From NCBI GenBank assembly GCA_002382805.1, contig DGAD01000007.1, positions 1 to 64,000 of the forward strand: 64,000 nt of DNA. Reading direction: 5' to 3'. The position numbers and the translations under genes were made by a program. The notes below the pieces were generated by a model. The model saw only the letters and a list, made by a program, of their open reading frames with translations. It was not told the DNA's origin and did no database searches. This DNA is from Clostridiales bacterium UBA4039. Its GTDB lineage: Bacteria; Bacillota; Clostridia; Lachnospirales; Vallitaleaceae. Positions within the stretch are counted from its first letter, which is position 1, and each line of letters starts with the position of its first letter. This document shows, in pieces, positions 36,201-45,100 of this stretch.

Positions 36201-38277
36201 AAATATTAGCATCTTAGAAGATTTAATTGAGCGAGATATCGTTCAAGGATGGTATGTAGTTAAAGAAGGTGAAAATTACAGATATACAATGCTATCAGGA
36301 TATATGGCTAGTGGCGATCCGATTTATGCAGGGGAAACGGGATTGTGCCGAATTGACCCGGATAGTGATGAATTGATTATACTTGAAGATAATACGAACC
36401 GTCCAAACCAAGTGTATTATTACTATATACGAAGTATTAATGCCTATAACAGTTTGCTAAAATCAAATTGGCGAGTTGATACAATTACAACGGGACGCAT
36501 TCAGACGGCAACCAACCTAACCGTTGTCTATGATGCGATTGATGATCCATATTATGAGACAGTGATTCGTTTTGATATTCCTCTCGAAGCAGAGTATGCC
36601 AATGAAATTCATATTCGAGGTGAACAAGATGCAGAATATGTTATTGCAAGGTCAGGAAGTGGTGCGGATAATAGTGGTGATTATCGCTACCGCCTCATCC
36701 AAGAAGAAGAACTATCAAATGCAAGGCGCTTATATTATCGAATAACAGGATTGGAATCCGGTAAAACATATAATATCAAAGTCCGTCTTATTGATGATAC
36801 GCAAACAGATGAAGTGGATTTAGATGGTAATCCGGCATATCCGGAATCTGCATTTTCCGATACAATTACAACAAGGACAGAGTTCAATCAAGATGACTAT
36901 GAAGAAGACCTAAAATACCAAGAATATTTGGAATATTATAGAGATCAAGCAGAAAAATTAAAGCAAAAACCCTATTTTCAACTAGAAACGTCCAGAAATC
37001 AAGCGGCGTATAAATACCGAGATGCCTATGGTATCGGACTGATTGAGACGAACCGAAACCGTAGTCTTGAGCTTGTTGTAAATGAAAAAGGTAAGACAAC
37101 ATATTATTTGCCGTCTAACTTTACCAAAGCGTTAAACGATGGTCAAGTCATGTTGGTTTATGAACAAGATGGCCAAAAGATTACCTTGCGCCCAAAAAGC
37201 CTTGGTCTATACATTACATCGGCTATTGGTAAAATCCAAGAAGAGATTAACCGTTATAATGCGAAAAACAGAGATTATTACATAGAGTATATTGTGGAGA
37301 TTGATGACAACATTAAAAAAGTCTTGTCCTATGATGCGACCAGCCCTCAGGTTGAAGTGACTATTAATGTTGTAGGAAGTGAAGATATAGAAGAAGAAGT
37401 AGATATGATGTTTATATATGAGCTAGACCATATCATTCGTTCAAAAGAACCGGATCTTATTGAAGAATTGACGGATGAACTTGAAGAAGGAATTAATGAT
37501 GCACGTCTAGTTGAGCTTGTTAAGAACCTTGTTAGCGAAGTAGAAGAAGAGTTCCTAGAAGAGACACAAGACATCTTTGAAGACGCAATTACAGGAACGT
37601 CCTATAGTATACAAACACTTGCAAAACCTATGATTTTTGAATTGACACCGACGCGTTCGACAAGTCTTGCAAATCATAGAATGTTCCAAGAGCAAAAGGG
37701 ACGATGGGTTGAACAAGTAGCCGCATACACCGGTGGCAGGTATCAATTACAAACAACGTCTTTACTACCGCTTGTTTTAGGTGACTATTATATTGACGAA
37801 ACCATTAGTGGCAATTATGAAAACGATGCATTAAATATCTTAAGCCGTTATAATTTGATGGAGATTTTAGGAGAAAACACATTGAAAAATCCTCAGGCAA
37901 GCTTGAATAATCAGCAGTTTATTCAAATTATGGCACGAATTTTAGGTGCTCAAAAAGGGGATGACAATACACAGTATCTTAAAACTCAAGGCATTGATGT
38001 TCCAAGGCTAAGTGCATATAATGAGATTGTTAATGAGGAAGCCTATTATTTATATGTTCAAGTGTATGCGAAAAAACATCGCATTGACCTGAGTACTGTA
38101 AAAATACGCAACTACCAACTGATTGAAGATATACAAGAGGCTAACAGTACGTATAGAGACACACTTCTTCGAGGCGTGAACGGTGGGTTTATCACGATAG
38201 ACTATGGTCTAATGCTTCCACGACAAAAAATGACGATTGAACGACTTATGACACTACTTAATAATATTGACGGATAG
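33250..38277 (+). CDS. Giant secreted surface protein with fibronectin-III-like repeats
   Basis: A 1675-residue exported protein. The signal sequence covers about 10-37, ending after EMKAAEE. The N-terminal ~500 residues are beta-rich and unidentified. At least four fibronectin-III-like units are recognised by spacing of Trp, Tyr and Glu motifs near residues 530, 730, 910 and 1090. A helical, charged region with DYEEDLKYQEYLEYYRDQAE begins near 1215, and the last ~150 residues look like divergent SLH motifs that lack the usual FxD..HWA core. Start ATG 33250 has AGAGGTG; an upstream ATG (33208) has no ribosome site. It is acidic and has very few cysteines. First of three surface genes; probably wall-bound through the third protein or its own C-terminus. 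Confidence 0.8.
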   Translation: MMKSKRKQPVYRGISLIMSVVLIASFFYIQTFEMKAAEEPLLIWERSRTMDINFNQGNSVRGSNNMLFSFDVTENGLYELEYYLKNGEQTKIYLYKQLDNMTVYYGLNEKNSSGDIISRLGNPGETINMNQVDYSGLATWVNIDKPIVSLPGSIASTTSSALEFDIEYTQSASVTGFAFELGNANIPNRRVIADWDRPNNTMYIWFDGYVDGNIMPIQLSAPGEDGVAKVDELYVLKNLEEFDIRPVDPRDVEAVIVEYDGTNPEEQAGRYPGMEVTFKHPKTWNTSDWSYQYDIFSQEVNASFSMEELTNSDKLLEFEMGLNQAGDTQVRAIASGATADYLYDDAEKRYTVYMAQDISDLDKVDDNIEGHVIEWQDLDSSKLYEATFSVGLNALISGQERYRTDFFEMNAYTYLEYKVVRVDDEAYLDIKPYYVENAQNIYYNILYADENIQGQIESLTLWSSYYPTQTTEEKIRIVVDARWNSNYNFYQVEPVWKGSKLDSQVLNYQASDHEESGLIAPKLPELIAPRGDDISVIGLSDNEPANDLIKFDLQWVGMNRDRWIYKAIYYEVLLGKQSKLDLETPDDIGYDVFAMYKITQNIEQEYELWRITSGTMASHDASDLELVGRYANFDEITGENGVMLKDAQVWTQTIKTEYKYDETFEHYVYDFDFNTGQTLDLDLDEQEVYYLRMRAIAEIEDGLAPDTYISTDYSIPKSITLSETVRELPEIELTRNEPLVEEEKVGVYLEWQEITKQNPQIHDFIRLFLDPQREESQGEINITQDTQIRYKVLISQSREALLYEGTFDPSNYSPEIRLGTATADITNEQLQILKQTQPDGVLLFDVPTNSIGLLGLEENKVYFSRVITTLEVTESPTQTAEYYSEPSEVISITTPTLPQEPDEGDLDPLSPNNFDVRFKEDDEVKLETEVTWNLPDGIDIEGDSFEFEIVAFEEEGFPNIEAATEVPLMDVYTQMLSASEELSENISILEDLIERDIVQGWYVVKEGENYRYTMLSGYMASGDPIYAGETGLCRIDPDSDELIILEDNTNRPNQVYYYYIRSINAYNSLLKSNWRVDTITTGRIQTATNLTVVYDAIDDPYYETVIRFDIPLEAEYANEIHIRGEQDAEYVIARSGSGADNSGDYRYRLIQEEELSNARRLYYRITGLESGKTYNIKVRLIDDTQTDEVDLDGNPAYPESAFSDTITTRTEFNQDDYEEDLKYQEYLEYYRDQAEKLKQKPYFQLETSRNQAAYKYRDAYGIGLIETNRNRSLELVVNEKGKTTYYLPSNFTKALNDGQVMLVYEQDGQKITLRPKSLGLYITSAIGKIQEEINRYNAKNRDYYIEYIVEIDDNIKKVLSYDATSPQVEVTINVVGSEDIEEEVDMMFIYELDHIIRSKEPDLIEELTDELEEGINDARLVELVKNLVSEVEEEFLEETQDIFEDAITGTSYSIQTLAKPMIFELTPTRSTSLANHRMFQEQKGRWVEQVAAYTGGRYQLQTTSLLPLVLGDYYIDETISGNYENDALNILSRYNLMEILGENTLKNPQASLNNQQFIQIMARILGAQKGDDNTQYLKTQGIDVPRLSAYNEIVNEEAYYLYVQVYAKKHRIDLSTVKIRNYQLIEDIQEANSTYRDTLLRGVNGGFITIDYGLMLPRQKMTIERLMTLLNNIDG

Positions 38278-38292
38278 AAAGAAGGGATATGA

Positions 38293-41200
38293 ATGCTACG
38301 TAGACAGAAACTTTGCTATATACTTGCCTTGATATTGATCTTTAATACCATAGCTCCGGTTTATGGGAATGTTCAAGAAACGATAGAGTCTTTTGATGAA
38401 ATAAAATTGAACTCAACACTACTGAACCTAGAAGAAAACCGCTATGAAATTAACATGACCCTAGATTGGACCAATCCAACACAATGGGCGCAGACATCAA
38501 ATGGATTGGACCAGCATGCACCATTTGCCTATAACTTTTATTTTGACAACTTGGCTTTGGGAGAAAGCGATGGATATCCTTTGGATGTGTTAGCATCGAA
38601 TGTAACCTCAGATGGAGAAACCATGTCCTGGACAGGAAATAAAGACTTATCAACCGGGTCTTTATATGAAGTGCGCATATCGCCATATCACTATCATGAA
38701 ATTTATAATGATGAAGGGGATCTGATTGAAAAAAGAAAAATCACGGCGCCCTATCTAGAAGAGCGTAGCCTGTATTTGATGACAGAGCCTAAAGTTGAAT
38801 TTGAGCAAAATGATGGTGCAATCAGTGTTGTTTGGGAAGATATGAATGCTCCTAGCGATGACGTAGGCGATGAAATTAATTATCGAATTCGCTATACAAG
38901 TGGTGTTGCAAAAGAAAACAAAACACAATTTGATGAAGATGCAAGTGTCATTGAATTACCTTTATTGTCAAGAAGTCATGAAGACGTTGAACGTTTTACT
39001 GACCGAGAAGGCAGACGGTGGTTAAGATACACGTTGAGTGAAGCTACAAAATCAGGAACCGTATATTCTTTTTTGGTTGAACCAGAGCTTAACACGTATA
39101 AAGGAAAAAATGTATACTACAATAAAAACAATCCCAATGTATGGTATTATCTAGCGATTAGTGACCTATCATATATTGAGCTTGATACGACGCTTCGCTT
39201 GGAGTGGTATGTTGAAAGTACAGGTTCAGGTATTGGTGAAGGTGCTTTGGCAGATTATACCCTTTCAGAGATTCGACTTATGGAGATTGTCGACGAAGAA
39301 GAAGCGGTTATTGCCATTTTTGGAAAAGAAGCAGGAGAAAAAGGGTATTATATTGTTAATAAACCGATGCAAAATACGCGATATCGCTTAGCCATAACGT
39401 ATCAGCGTGAAGATCAAGAAGGTAACTTACACTTTCTCTATGCAGATTCCAATGAAGTTATTTATATTCCTTCAGAATCTAAAATCGTACCAGCCAAGCC
39501 ATATGTTCCTGAAATTATAACCCAGGGAATCTTTAACGAATATGCAGATCAAAGCGAATTAAAAGAGCATTTGCTTATTGACGCGCCATATTTAAATATA
39601 ATGGATTGGGAAAAGTTTAAAGAAAGCCAAAAAGGATTTTTCTTGGAAACAGAAGGTCCAGATTACATCAACTTTGTATGGAGTGCTTTTAGACGCTATG
39701 GAATTGGCGAACAAGCAGACCAATTAATGACAGACTTGAATGTATCTTATGATATATGGGTGACAAACACACTGGAGGCACTAGAAAGTAGTGCGCCTTT
39801 GATTGCAGATGCGAACTATACAGAAATTGATGGCGATTCCTTGATTCGTAACGAAACCGAAGAAGATATGCGAAACAGTATTCGTGGATTTCACACGCAA
39901 CTGAACACATACTATGATGTGAAGTCCAACACATATAAACCTCTGGAGCCCAATACACTTTACTACATCAAAGTTCAAGCGAAAAAAGAGTATGGGGATG
40001 AAACGCTACGAAGTGAACCAACCATTGTTTCATTATATTATGATAACAATGGTGCTGTTTATGTGCCGCCAGTGATGTCAACACCACCATTAAAAGTTAT
40101 TGATACCACGACGACAACTGTCACGGTGGAATCTCAAATGCAATGGGATGAAGTGATGCCTGTGGCAAGTGACAATGCAGGACAAAATCTCTTTAACCGA
40201 TGGACGCACAAGCTTTATTTACGCCAAGAGGGCTCAGGAGCCATTACCCTTAGCGACCAAGGATTTGAAGATGCTGCAAGTTATTTGACAACATATGACT
40301 CCCAAAATGATACAATAATTTTTGTCAAAGAAGATGATCCGAGTCAATCGATTAGCATGGATAATGGGATCACATCCATTCAAGTCATGACAAGTCAAGA
40401 ACCAGAAGTCTTTGTATCGGCGCAACTAACACATCGCCGTGTCGACTTAGGTGAAAATTCGGAGATTGCAAGCCTTGGCTTTAACTTTCAATATGTGCTC
40501 TACAGTGAAGTGCTTGAAGCACTTGATGCATTAAATGAAGAAGCTGTCGATGAAAACGCGTTTGCTGAATATGTGCGACAACTAGGAGCAAGTGAAGCTG
40601 GATGGGAAGATATTACCAATAGAGTCAGTATTGAAGATGGACGAATTGAATATACACAAGAGGGACTAGACCCTAACTCAAGATATCTCTTCTTGATACA
40701 ACCATATCGTGAAATCAATGGTGTTCAAGAGAAACTAAAAGCACACTACCCATCTTCCATCGTGGTCGTAACGGACCCGGAAGAAGATGATGTCCTTCCT
40801 ACACCAAAGATACCATTTTTAGAAACCACAAACCCTCAGGAACAATCGATTGATGCGTATTGGTTTTACAATCGTGCATATACATATGAATTACGCTATG
40901 GACGTGATGATGTATTTGAAGAAACACAAGAAGTCGAGTTGATCATTCCTGATGGTTTGACCAATGGCAAGCATGCATTTGAAGTGGATGACTTGTTTCC
41001 GGATACAGGTTATTACTTCTATATTCGGGCAACAAATCCACAGACGGGTTTATCCAGTGACTGGAGTAATCCTGTGTATGGGAAAACCCTTGATGTTGAA
41101 GCACCTGGATATCCAAGAGGTGTCGGTATCCCTTCCGATGAGACAATGAAAGAATATGCTTATGATGCAGGGGTAGGCAGTGATTATGTAGCCATAGAGT

Positions 41201-42759
41201 GGTTAAAAGACTTGGGTGAATTGCAATATGAGGATACACCGGAAGATAACAATGTACAAAGGTACTACGCTTATAAAATCGAAGTGGCTCAAAATCCGAG
41301 TTTTAACGATGCACAGTACATCACAACGGGAGCACCGGAGCCAGATATCCCGGAGAATGTTGAAGCATTAGAGACGACCCTGATTAAAGTCAATGAACTT
41401 ATCAGTAATCGTTATTACTATTTCCGCCTAAAAACAGTGGTTACGGTCATTGGACAAGAAGAAGGACAATTGATCGTTAAAGAATCTGAGGATTATTCGC
41501 CTACTTTAAAGATATTGGTTTTACAGTCGGACAATGAGTACGACGGAAGTTATGACCCGGCACTGGAAATATTGCCTAGTGAGGACTTTGAACTCATCTA
41601 TAATCGCGATACAAGAGAGCTGACCTATCGATTTAGAAGTGATGAAGAAGATCAAGATGGAAATATGGATAATCGAGTCGACCAACGCCTGATTAGCCGT
41701 CTGATTGAAAATAATACCTATACTTATGTTGCGGATGTATCACGCTTTGAATCACGAGCGATTCAAAGCCGAAAAATAATCATCCCTTATACCGTTTTGC
41801 AAGCATTTGATACATATCAAATTACGTTACAAGTGGATGCAGGGGATGTCATTGTATCGATTCCTTATGATGCATGGATAAATGAAGTTGAACGTCAAGT
41901 GGGTCAATATAGTGAAGCCCCAACAGTTGAGATTAGTATAGAGCCAACCCAGGTAATTTATGATAAGACAATGGTGCCAGCCGCATTACGGGTTGTATCA
42001 GCACCACAAGAAATATCCATACGTGTAGGTAATGGACGCATAAATACAGAAATAGAATATGTACAGACGCCTATTACATATGCTTTTAGAACAACATCGC
42101 TCTATGGTAGTTATATTCAAAATCCGATTGCGTATGCATTAGATCAATCCAAACGCTGGACGCTTATGCCGGGAAATTATGAACGTTCCAACGGGTTCTA
42201 TACAATGTCAACGAAGAATCTAGGCGCTTATGGTGTCTTTATTCAAGATAAAAGTACAGAAATTGCTCCAAATCAATCGAAACATTGGTCAAACCCTTAT
42301 AAGCAGAGAATTGACAATAAGTATACGATATTAGGTTTACAAAGCTATAATCCGGATGCTGTTGTGAGTGAAAATGCATTGATTAATATTGTTCATGGAA
42401 TAATCAAAAAATCAGATACCATTGACATCAATGCATATATTACACGAAGCCAACTGGAAAGTTTGTATTATTCTGGAGTAAAAAAGAATATGAATAAAAA
42501 TAGCAGCTATGTGAGGCGAGAAGAGGCGATTGCCATGATCTTAGAAGCAATAGATGTACGCGAGGGATATGGATTTATAGCGAATGAACAGATTCTAAGA
42601 CGTATCAATCAAAACACAGTAATTGCAAAAGAGTACCAGCTGGCTATTGCAAAAGCGGCAACAGAAAACCTTGTGTCTGACGTGTCCAATCTGCGCCCAA
42701 AAGATAATATTACCTATGGTGAACTCTTTGCATTATGGGCAAAAGCAGAAGAGCTTTAA
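38293..42759 (+). CDS. Giant secreted surface protein with fibronectin-III-like repeats, second
   Basis: A 1488-residue exported protein, similar in plan to its neighbour. The signal peptide ends near residue 27 (APVYGN). Fibronectin-III-like units are seen near residues 45-160, 175-270, 405-590, 595-830, 836-935 and 940-1085, with phrases such as LEPNTLYYIKVQAKKEYG and LFPDTGYYFYIRATNPQTGL that are typical of the closing strands of the fold. The C-terminal ~165 residues (from KHWSNPYKQRIDNKYTILGL) resemble weak SLH motifs. It starts 15 bases after the first giant gene with GAAGGG ahead of ATG 38293. No enzymatic domain is recognised; adhesion, S-layer building or polymer binding are possible. 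Confidence 0.8.
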   Translation: MLRRQKLCYILALILIFNTIAPVYGNVQETIESFDEIKLNSTLLNLEENRYEINMTLDWTNPTQWAQTSNGLDQHAPFAYNFYFDNLALGESDGYPLDVLASNVTSDGETMSWTGNKDLSTGSLYEVRISPYHYHEIYNDEGDLIEKRKITAPYLEERSLYLMTEPKVEFEQNDGAISVVWEDMNAPSDDVGDEINYRIRYTSGVAKENKTQFDEDASVIELPLLSRSHEDVERFTDREGRRWLRYTLSEATKSGTVYSFLVEPELNTYKGKNVYYNKNNPNVWYYLAISDLSYIELDTTLRLEWYVESTGSGIGEGALADYTLSEIRLMEIVDEEEAVIAIFGKEAGEKGYYIVNKPMQNTRYRLAITYQREDQEGNLHFLYADSNEVIYIPSESKIVPAKPYVPEIITQGIFNEYADQSELKEHLLIDAPYLNIMDWEKFKESQKGFFLETEGPDYINFVWSAFRRYGIGEQADQLMTDLNVSYDIWVTNTLEALESSAPLIADANYTEIDGDSLIRNETEEDMRNSIRGFHTQLNTYYDVKSNTYKPLEPNTLYYIKVQAKKEYGDETLRSEPTIVSLYYDNNGAVYVPPVMSTPPLKVIDTTTTTVTVESQMQWDEVMPVASDNAGQNLFNRWTHKLYLRQEGSGAITLSDQGFEDAASYLTTYDSQNDTIIFVKEDDPSQSISMDNGITSIQVMTSQEPEVFVSAQLTHRRVDLGENSEIASLGFNFQYVLYSEVLEALDALNEEAVDENAFAEYVRQLGASEAGWEDITNRVSIEDGRIEYTQEGLDPNSRYLFLIQPYREINGVQEKLKAHYPSSIVVVTDPEEDDVLPTPKIPFLETTNPQEQSIDAYWFYNRAYTYELRYGRDDVFEETQEVELIIPDGLTNGKHAFEVDDLFPDTGYYFYIRATNPQTGLSSDWSNPVYGKTLDVEAPGYPRGVGIPSDETMKEYAYDAGVGSDYVAIEWLKDLGELQYEDTPEDNNVQRYYAYKIEVAQNPSFNDAQYITTGAPEPDIPENVEALETTLIKVNELISNRYYYFRLKTVVTVIGQEEGQLIVKESEDYSPTLKILVLQSDNEYDGSYDPALEILPSEDFELIYNRDTRELTYRFRSDEEDQDGNMDNRVDQRLISRLIENNTYTYVADVSRFESRAIQSRKIIIPYTVLQAFDTYQITLQVDAGDVIVSIPYDAWINEVERQVGQYSEAPTVEISIEPTQVIYDKTMVPAALRVVSAPQEISIRVGNGRINTEIEYVQTPITYAFRTTSLYGSYIQNPIAYALDQSKRWTLMPGNYERSNGFYTMSTKNLGAYGVFIQDKSTEIAPNQSKHWSNPYKQRIDNKYTILGLQSYNPDAVVSENALINIVHGIIKKSDTIDINAYITRSQLESLYYSGVKKNMNKNSSYVRREEAIAMILEAIDVREGYGFIANEQILRRINQNTVIAKEYQLAIAKAATENLVSDVSNLRPKDNITYGELFALWAKAEEL

Positions 42760-42771
42760 GGAGTGAAAAAC

Positions 42772-43650
42772 ATGATAAAAAAAATACAGATAGGACTCAC
42801 GAGCTTTGGTCTGTTGATAATAATGTTGACCAGTGTATCAGCAAGTAGTGCCCATGTTATATATCAAGTGGAGTGGGTCGCTGAAAATGCAGGAATAGTT
42901 CAATTGCAATGGAATGACGCGACGATGACCACACCCATTATGATTCAAGGGTGGACCCAAGCGGCAACGGGTGAAGTTGTTATTCGTTATGCGACAGGCC
43001 AAGAACTTCCAACAGGGTTTGATGAACGACGAATTGAAGTAGACAACTTAAAAGCGCCTTTTAGAATTGTATTAGTGGATGCAACAGCAACAGCAGATAC
43101 CAATATATTTACAGATATGCCATCCAGTAATGAGGGGGCGCAGGCCATTCAGATGCTATACGATTTAGGGGTTCTTAATGGATATTCAGATGGTACAATC
43201 AAACCGGACAATTCAGTTTCACGGGCAGAATTTAGCAAAATGCTTTTTATGGCAACGCATATGTCGATGGCTCCAACTGGAACTGCACCTGGATTTAGTG
43301 ATGTGCCTATGGAACATTGGGCAAAAACATATATTGGTACACTTGCTTCAAAAGGTATTGTGCAAGGTAAAGGAAACAATACCTTTGATCCAAATGGAAC
43401 GATTACCATCGCAGAATTAGCGACCATATTAAATCGAACATTTACTTTGTATGGAACAAAAGTGAATTATCCTTACGAAAATAATGGGCATTGGAGTTTT
43501 TCCCACTTTGAAGAACTGACGAGTAAGGGAATCATAAAAAGCAGTGACACATATTACTATCCCTACCAACCCGAACGCATTGCAACACGGCAAGATTGTG
43601 CGATACTTCTTGGAAGAATTCTTTTACAATACCATGAAGTCGTAAAGTAA
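42772..43650 (+). CDS. SLH-domain cell-wall anchor protein
   Basis: A 292-residue exported protein. Signal peptide to about residue 25 (VSASSA); residues ~26-105 form a small beta domain (VEWVAENAGIVQLQWND...); then three clear SLH motifs: GAQAIQMLYDLGVLNGYSDG, MEHWAKTYIGTLASKGIVQG and HWSFSHFEELTSKGIIKSSD. These bind wall polymers. Start ATG 42772 has AAGGAG 8 bases upstream; a GTG at 42763 falls within that site. It is the last of three surface genes, and its clean SLH set suggests it anchors the two giant proteins, although that is inference. Confidence 0.88.
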   Translation: MIKKIQIGLTSFGLLIIMLTSVSASSAHVIYQVEWVAENAGIVQLQWNDATMTTPIMIQGWTQAATGEVVIRYATGQELPTGFDERRIEVDNLKAPFRIVLVDATATADTNIFTDMPSSNEGAQAIQMLYDLGVLNGYSDGTIKPDNSVSRAEFSKMLFMATHMSMAPTGTAPGFSDVPMEHWAKTYIGTLASKGIVQGKGNNTFDPNGTITIAELATILNRTFTLYGTKVNYPYENNGHWSFSHFEELTSKGIIKSSDTYYYPYQPERIATRQDCAILLGRILLQYHEVVK

Positions 43651-43691
43651 AGAAAATGTGTTCATGATTTGTTCACAAATTTTCATTGATT

Positions 43692-43719
43692 TTGTCACGA
43701 AAATAGATTACACTGTAAT
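43692..43719 (+). promoter_or_regulatory. Candidate promoter of the prsA-like gene
   Basis: TTGTCA (43692-43697), 16 bases, TGTAAT (43714-43719). Transcription would start near 43726, right at the foot of the hairpin at 43727-43758. Confidence 0.45.
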
Positions 43720-43726
43720 AGTTGTA

Positions 43727-43758
43727 GGTTTCATCACGAAAACTAACGTGATGAAACC
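43727..43758 (+). other. Perfect 12-bp hairpin at the 5' end of the prsA-like mRNA
   Basis: GGTTTCATCACG (43727-43738) pairs perfectly with CGTGATGAAACC (43747-43758) around AAAACTAA. It is followed by AATTTTATT, a poor U-run, then the ribosome site 12 bases on. It could be an mRNA-stabilising 5' stem-loop, an operator, or a weak terminator of the upstream operon. Confidence 0.7.
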
Positions 43759-43781
43759 AATTTTATTGAAGGAGTGAATTT

Positions 43782-44918
43782 ATGAAGAAGACACTAGTAA
43801 TGCTTTTAGCACTTGTTTTAACTATTGGCCTATTAGCAGGGTGTAATGAACAAGATGCTGGAAACGATGCTACACAAGATGAGACACAAGATGAAACAAC
43901 AAGTAACGAAGGTGGAGAAGATGTTACAGTAACTGATTTTAATGATGAGGTCGTGTTTACAGTTAATGATCAAGAGATCATGCTAAGTGAGATTAACTTT
44001 TGGACTTATTATTATAAAAGTATGTACGAAGGTTCATATGGAATATCAGATTGGGACATGGAAATGGGTGAAGGTATAACGTTAGAAGACGGTATCAAAG
44101 ATACAATTAAAGGTGTATCCATCCAAGGCGTAGTTATGCAAGACCTAGCCAATGAATATGGACTAGAGTTGTCAGAAGAGAAAAAAGAAGAGTACATGAG
44201 TCAAGCATCAAGTATTTATGAATCATTTGACCCGACAGTAATGCAACAATATGGTTTCACACTAGAAACAATTGAAAACATTATGTATCAAACAGGATTA
44301 AGTGAACTGGTATTTGAAGAAATGACCAAAGATGTTGAAATCGACCAAGATGCAGTTCAAGTAGCAGTGGAGGCAGACCCAACATATACAAATATAATGA
44401 GTGTTGGTGTTGAAAACTACAGTGATCAAGTACGTGCACGTCATATCTTGATTTCAACAGTTGACCAAGCAACAAATCAACCACTTGAAGCAGATGCCAT
44501 TGCAGCAGCGAAAGAAAAAGCAGAAGCTTTGCTTGAGCGCGCAAAAGATGGAGAAGATTTTGCAACATTAGCGACAGAAAATACAGAAGACCCAGGTTCA
44601 AAAGAAACTGGCGGCGAGTATACATTTGGTCGTGGACAAATGGTGCCGGAGTTTGAAGAAGCGGCATTTAACTTAGAAGAAGGAGAAATCAGCGATCTTG
44701 TTGCCACTTCTTATGGATACCATATCATTAAGTTAGAAGAGAAAATTCCTTCAACACCTGAGCAAATAGAGCAAATTGAAGCGACATTAGACTCTATCCG
44801 TGAAAACTATGAGTATCAACAAAAATCTGAAGCTTTTTCAACGATGTATGAAGAAGTAATGGTAGATTATGAGCCTGTAGTTAACGAAGAAGCATGGGAA
44901 AAGGTTACATTAAAATAA
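43782..44918 (+). CDS. PrsA/SurA-like peptidyl-prolyl isomerase lipoprotein
   Basis: A 378-residue lipoprotein foldase for exported proteins. Lipobox LLAGC with Cys21, then an acidic Asp/Glu/Thr linker, a SurA-type N-terminal helical region (about 55-205), a parvulin domain near 213-305 (RARHILIS, FATLATENTEDPGS, GGEYTFGRGQMVPEFEEAAF, YGYHIIKLE) and a C-terminal helix. GAAGGAG precedes ATG 43782. Its place directly after the giant surface-protein operon suggests those proteins among its clients. A conserved-looking hairpin forms its 5' leader. Confidence 0.92.
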   Translation: MKKTLVMLLALVLTIGLLAGCNEQDAGNDATQDETQDETTSNEGGEDVTVTDFNDEVVFTVNDQEIMLSEINFWTYYYKSMYEGSYGISDWDMEMGEGITLEDGIKDTIKGVSIQGVVMQDLANEYGLELSEEKKEEYMSQASSIYESFDPTVMQQYGFTLETIENIMYQTGLSELVFEEMTKDVEIDQDAVQVAVEADPTYTNIMSVGVENYSDQVRARHILISTVDQATNQPLEADAIAAAKEKAEALLERAKDGEDFATLATENTEDPGSKETGGEYTFGRGQMVPEFEEAAFNLEEGEISDLVATSYGYHIIKLEEKIPSTPEQIEQIEATLDSIRENYEYQQKSEAFSTMYEEVMVDYEPVVNEEAWEKVTLK

Positions 44919-44951
44919 AAAGTAGTCCGACCTTTTAGCTGTCTAAAATAT

Positions 44952-45015
44952 AAAATAGCAACATGAGAATACATGTATTTAAATAAAATGCATGTTAGCC
45001 TCGGTTGCTATTTTT
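44952..45015 (+). terminator. Long-loop terminator after the prsA-like gene
   Basis: AAAATAGCAAC (44952-44962) pairs with GTTGCTATTTT (45004-45014), an 11-bp stem enclosing 41 bases with minor internal pairing, followed by T. Confidence 0.55.
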
Positions 45016-45018
45016 AGG

Positions 45019-45047
45019 TTGACAAAATCTGATTATTGTTATATTAT
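45019..45047 (+). promoter_or_regulatory. Sigma-A promoter of the ferredoxin-like membrane protein gene
   Basis: Perfect TTGACA (45019-45024), 17 bases, TATTAT (45042-45047). Downstream TTATACA (45050 region) and TGTATAC (45066 region) form an imperfect inverted repeat that could be an operator. Confidence 0.75.
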
Positions 45048-45100
45048 GTTATACAAATATGAAGTGTATACAATAAACATATAACAACAGGAGGCTGACG

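Noticed and set aside
33250..42759. The two giant surface genes as one gene split by a frameshift
   Set aside because: Each has its own signal peptide, ribosome site and C-terminal domain, with a 15-base gap.
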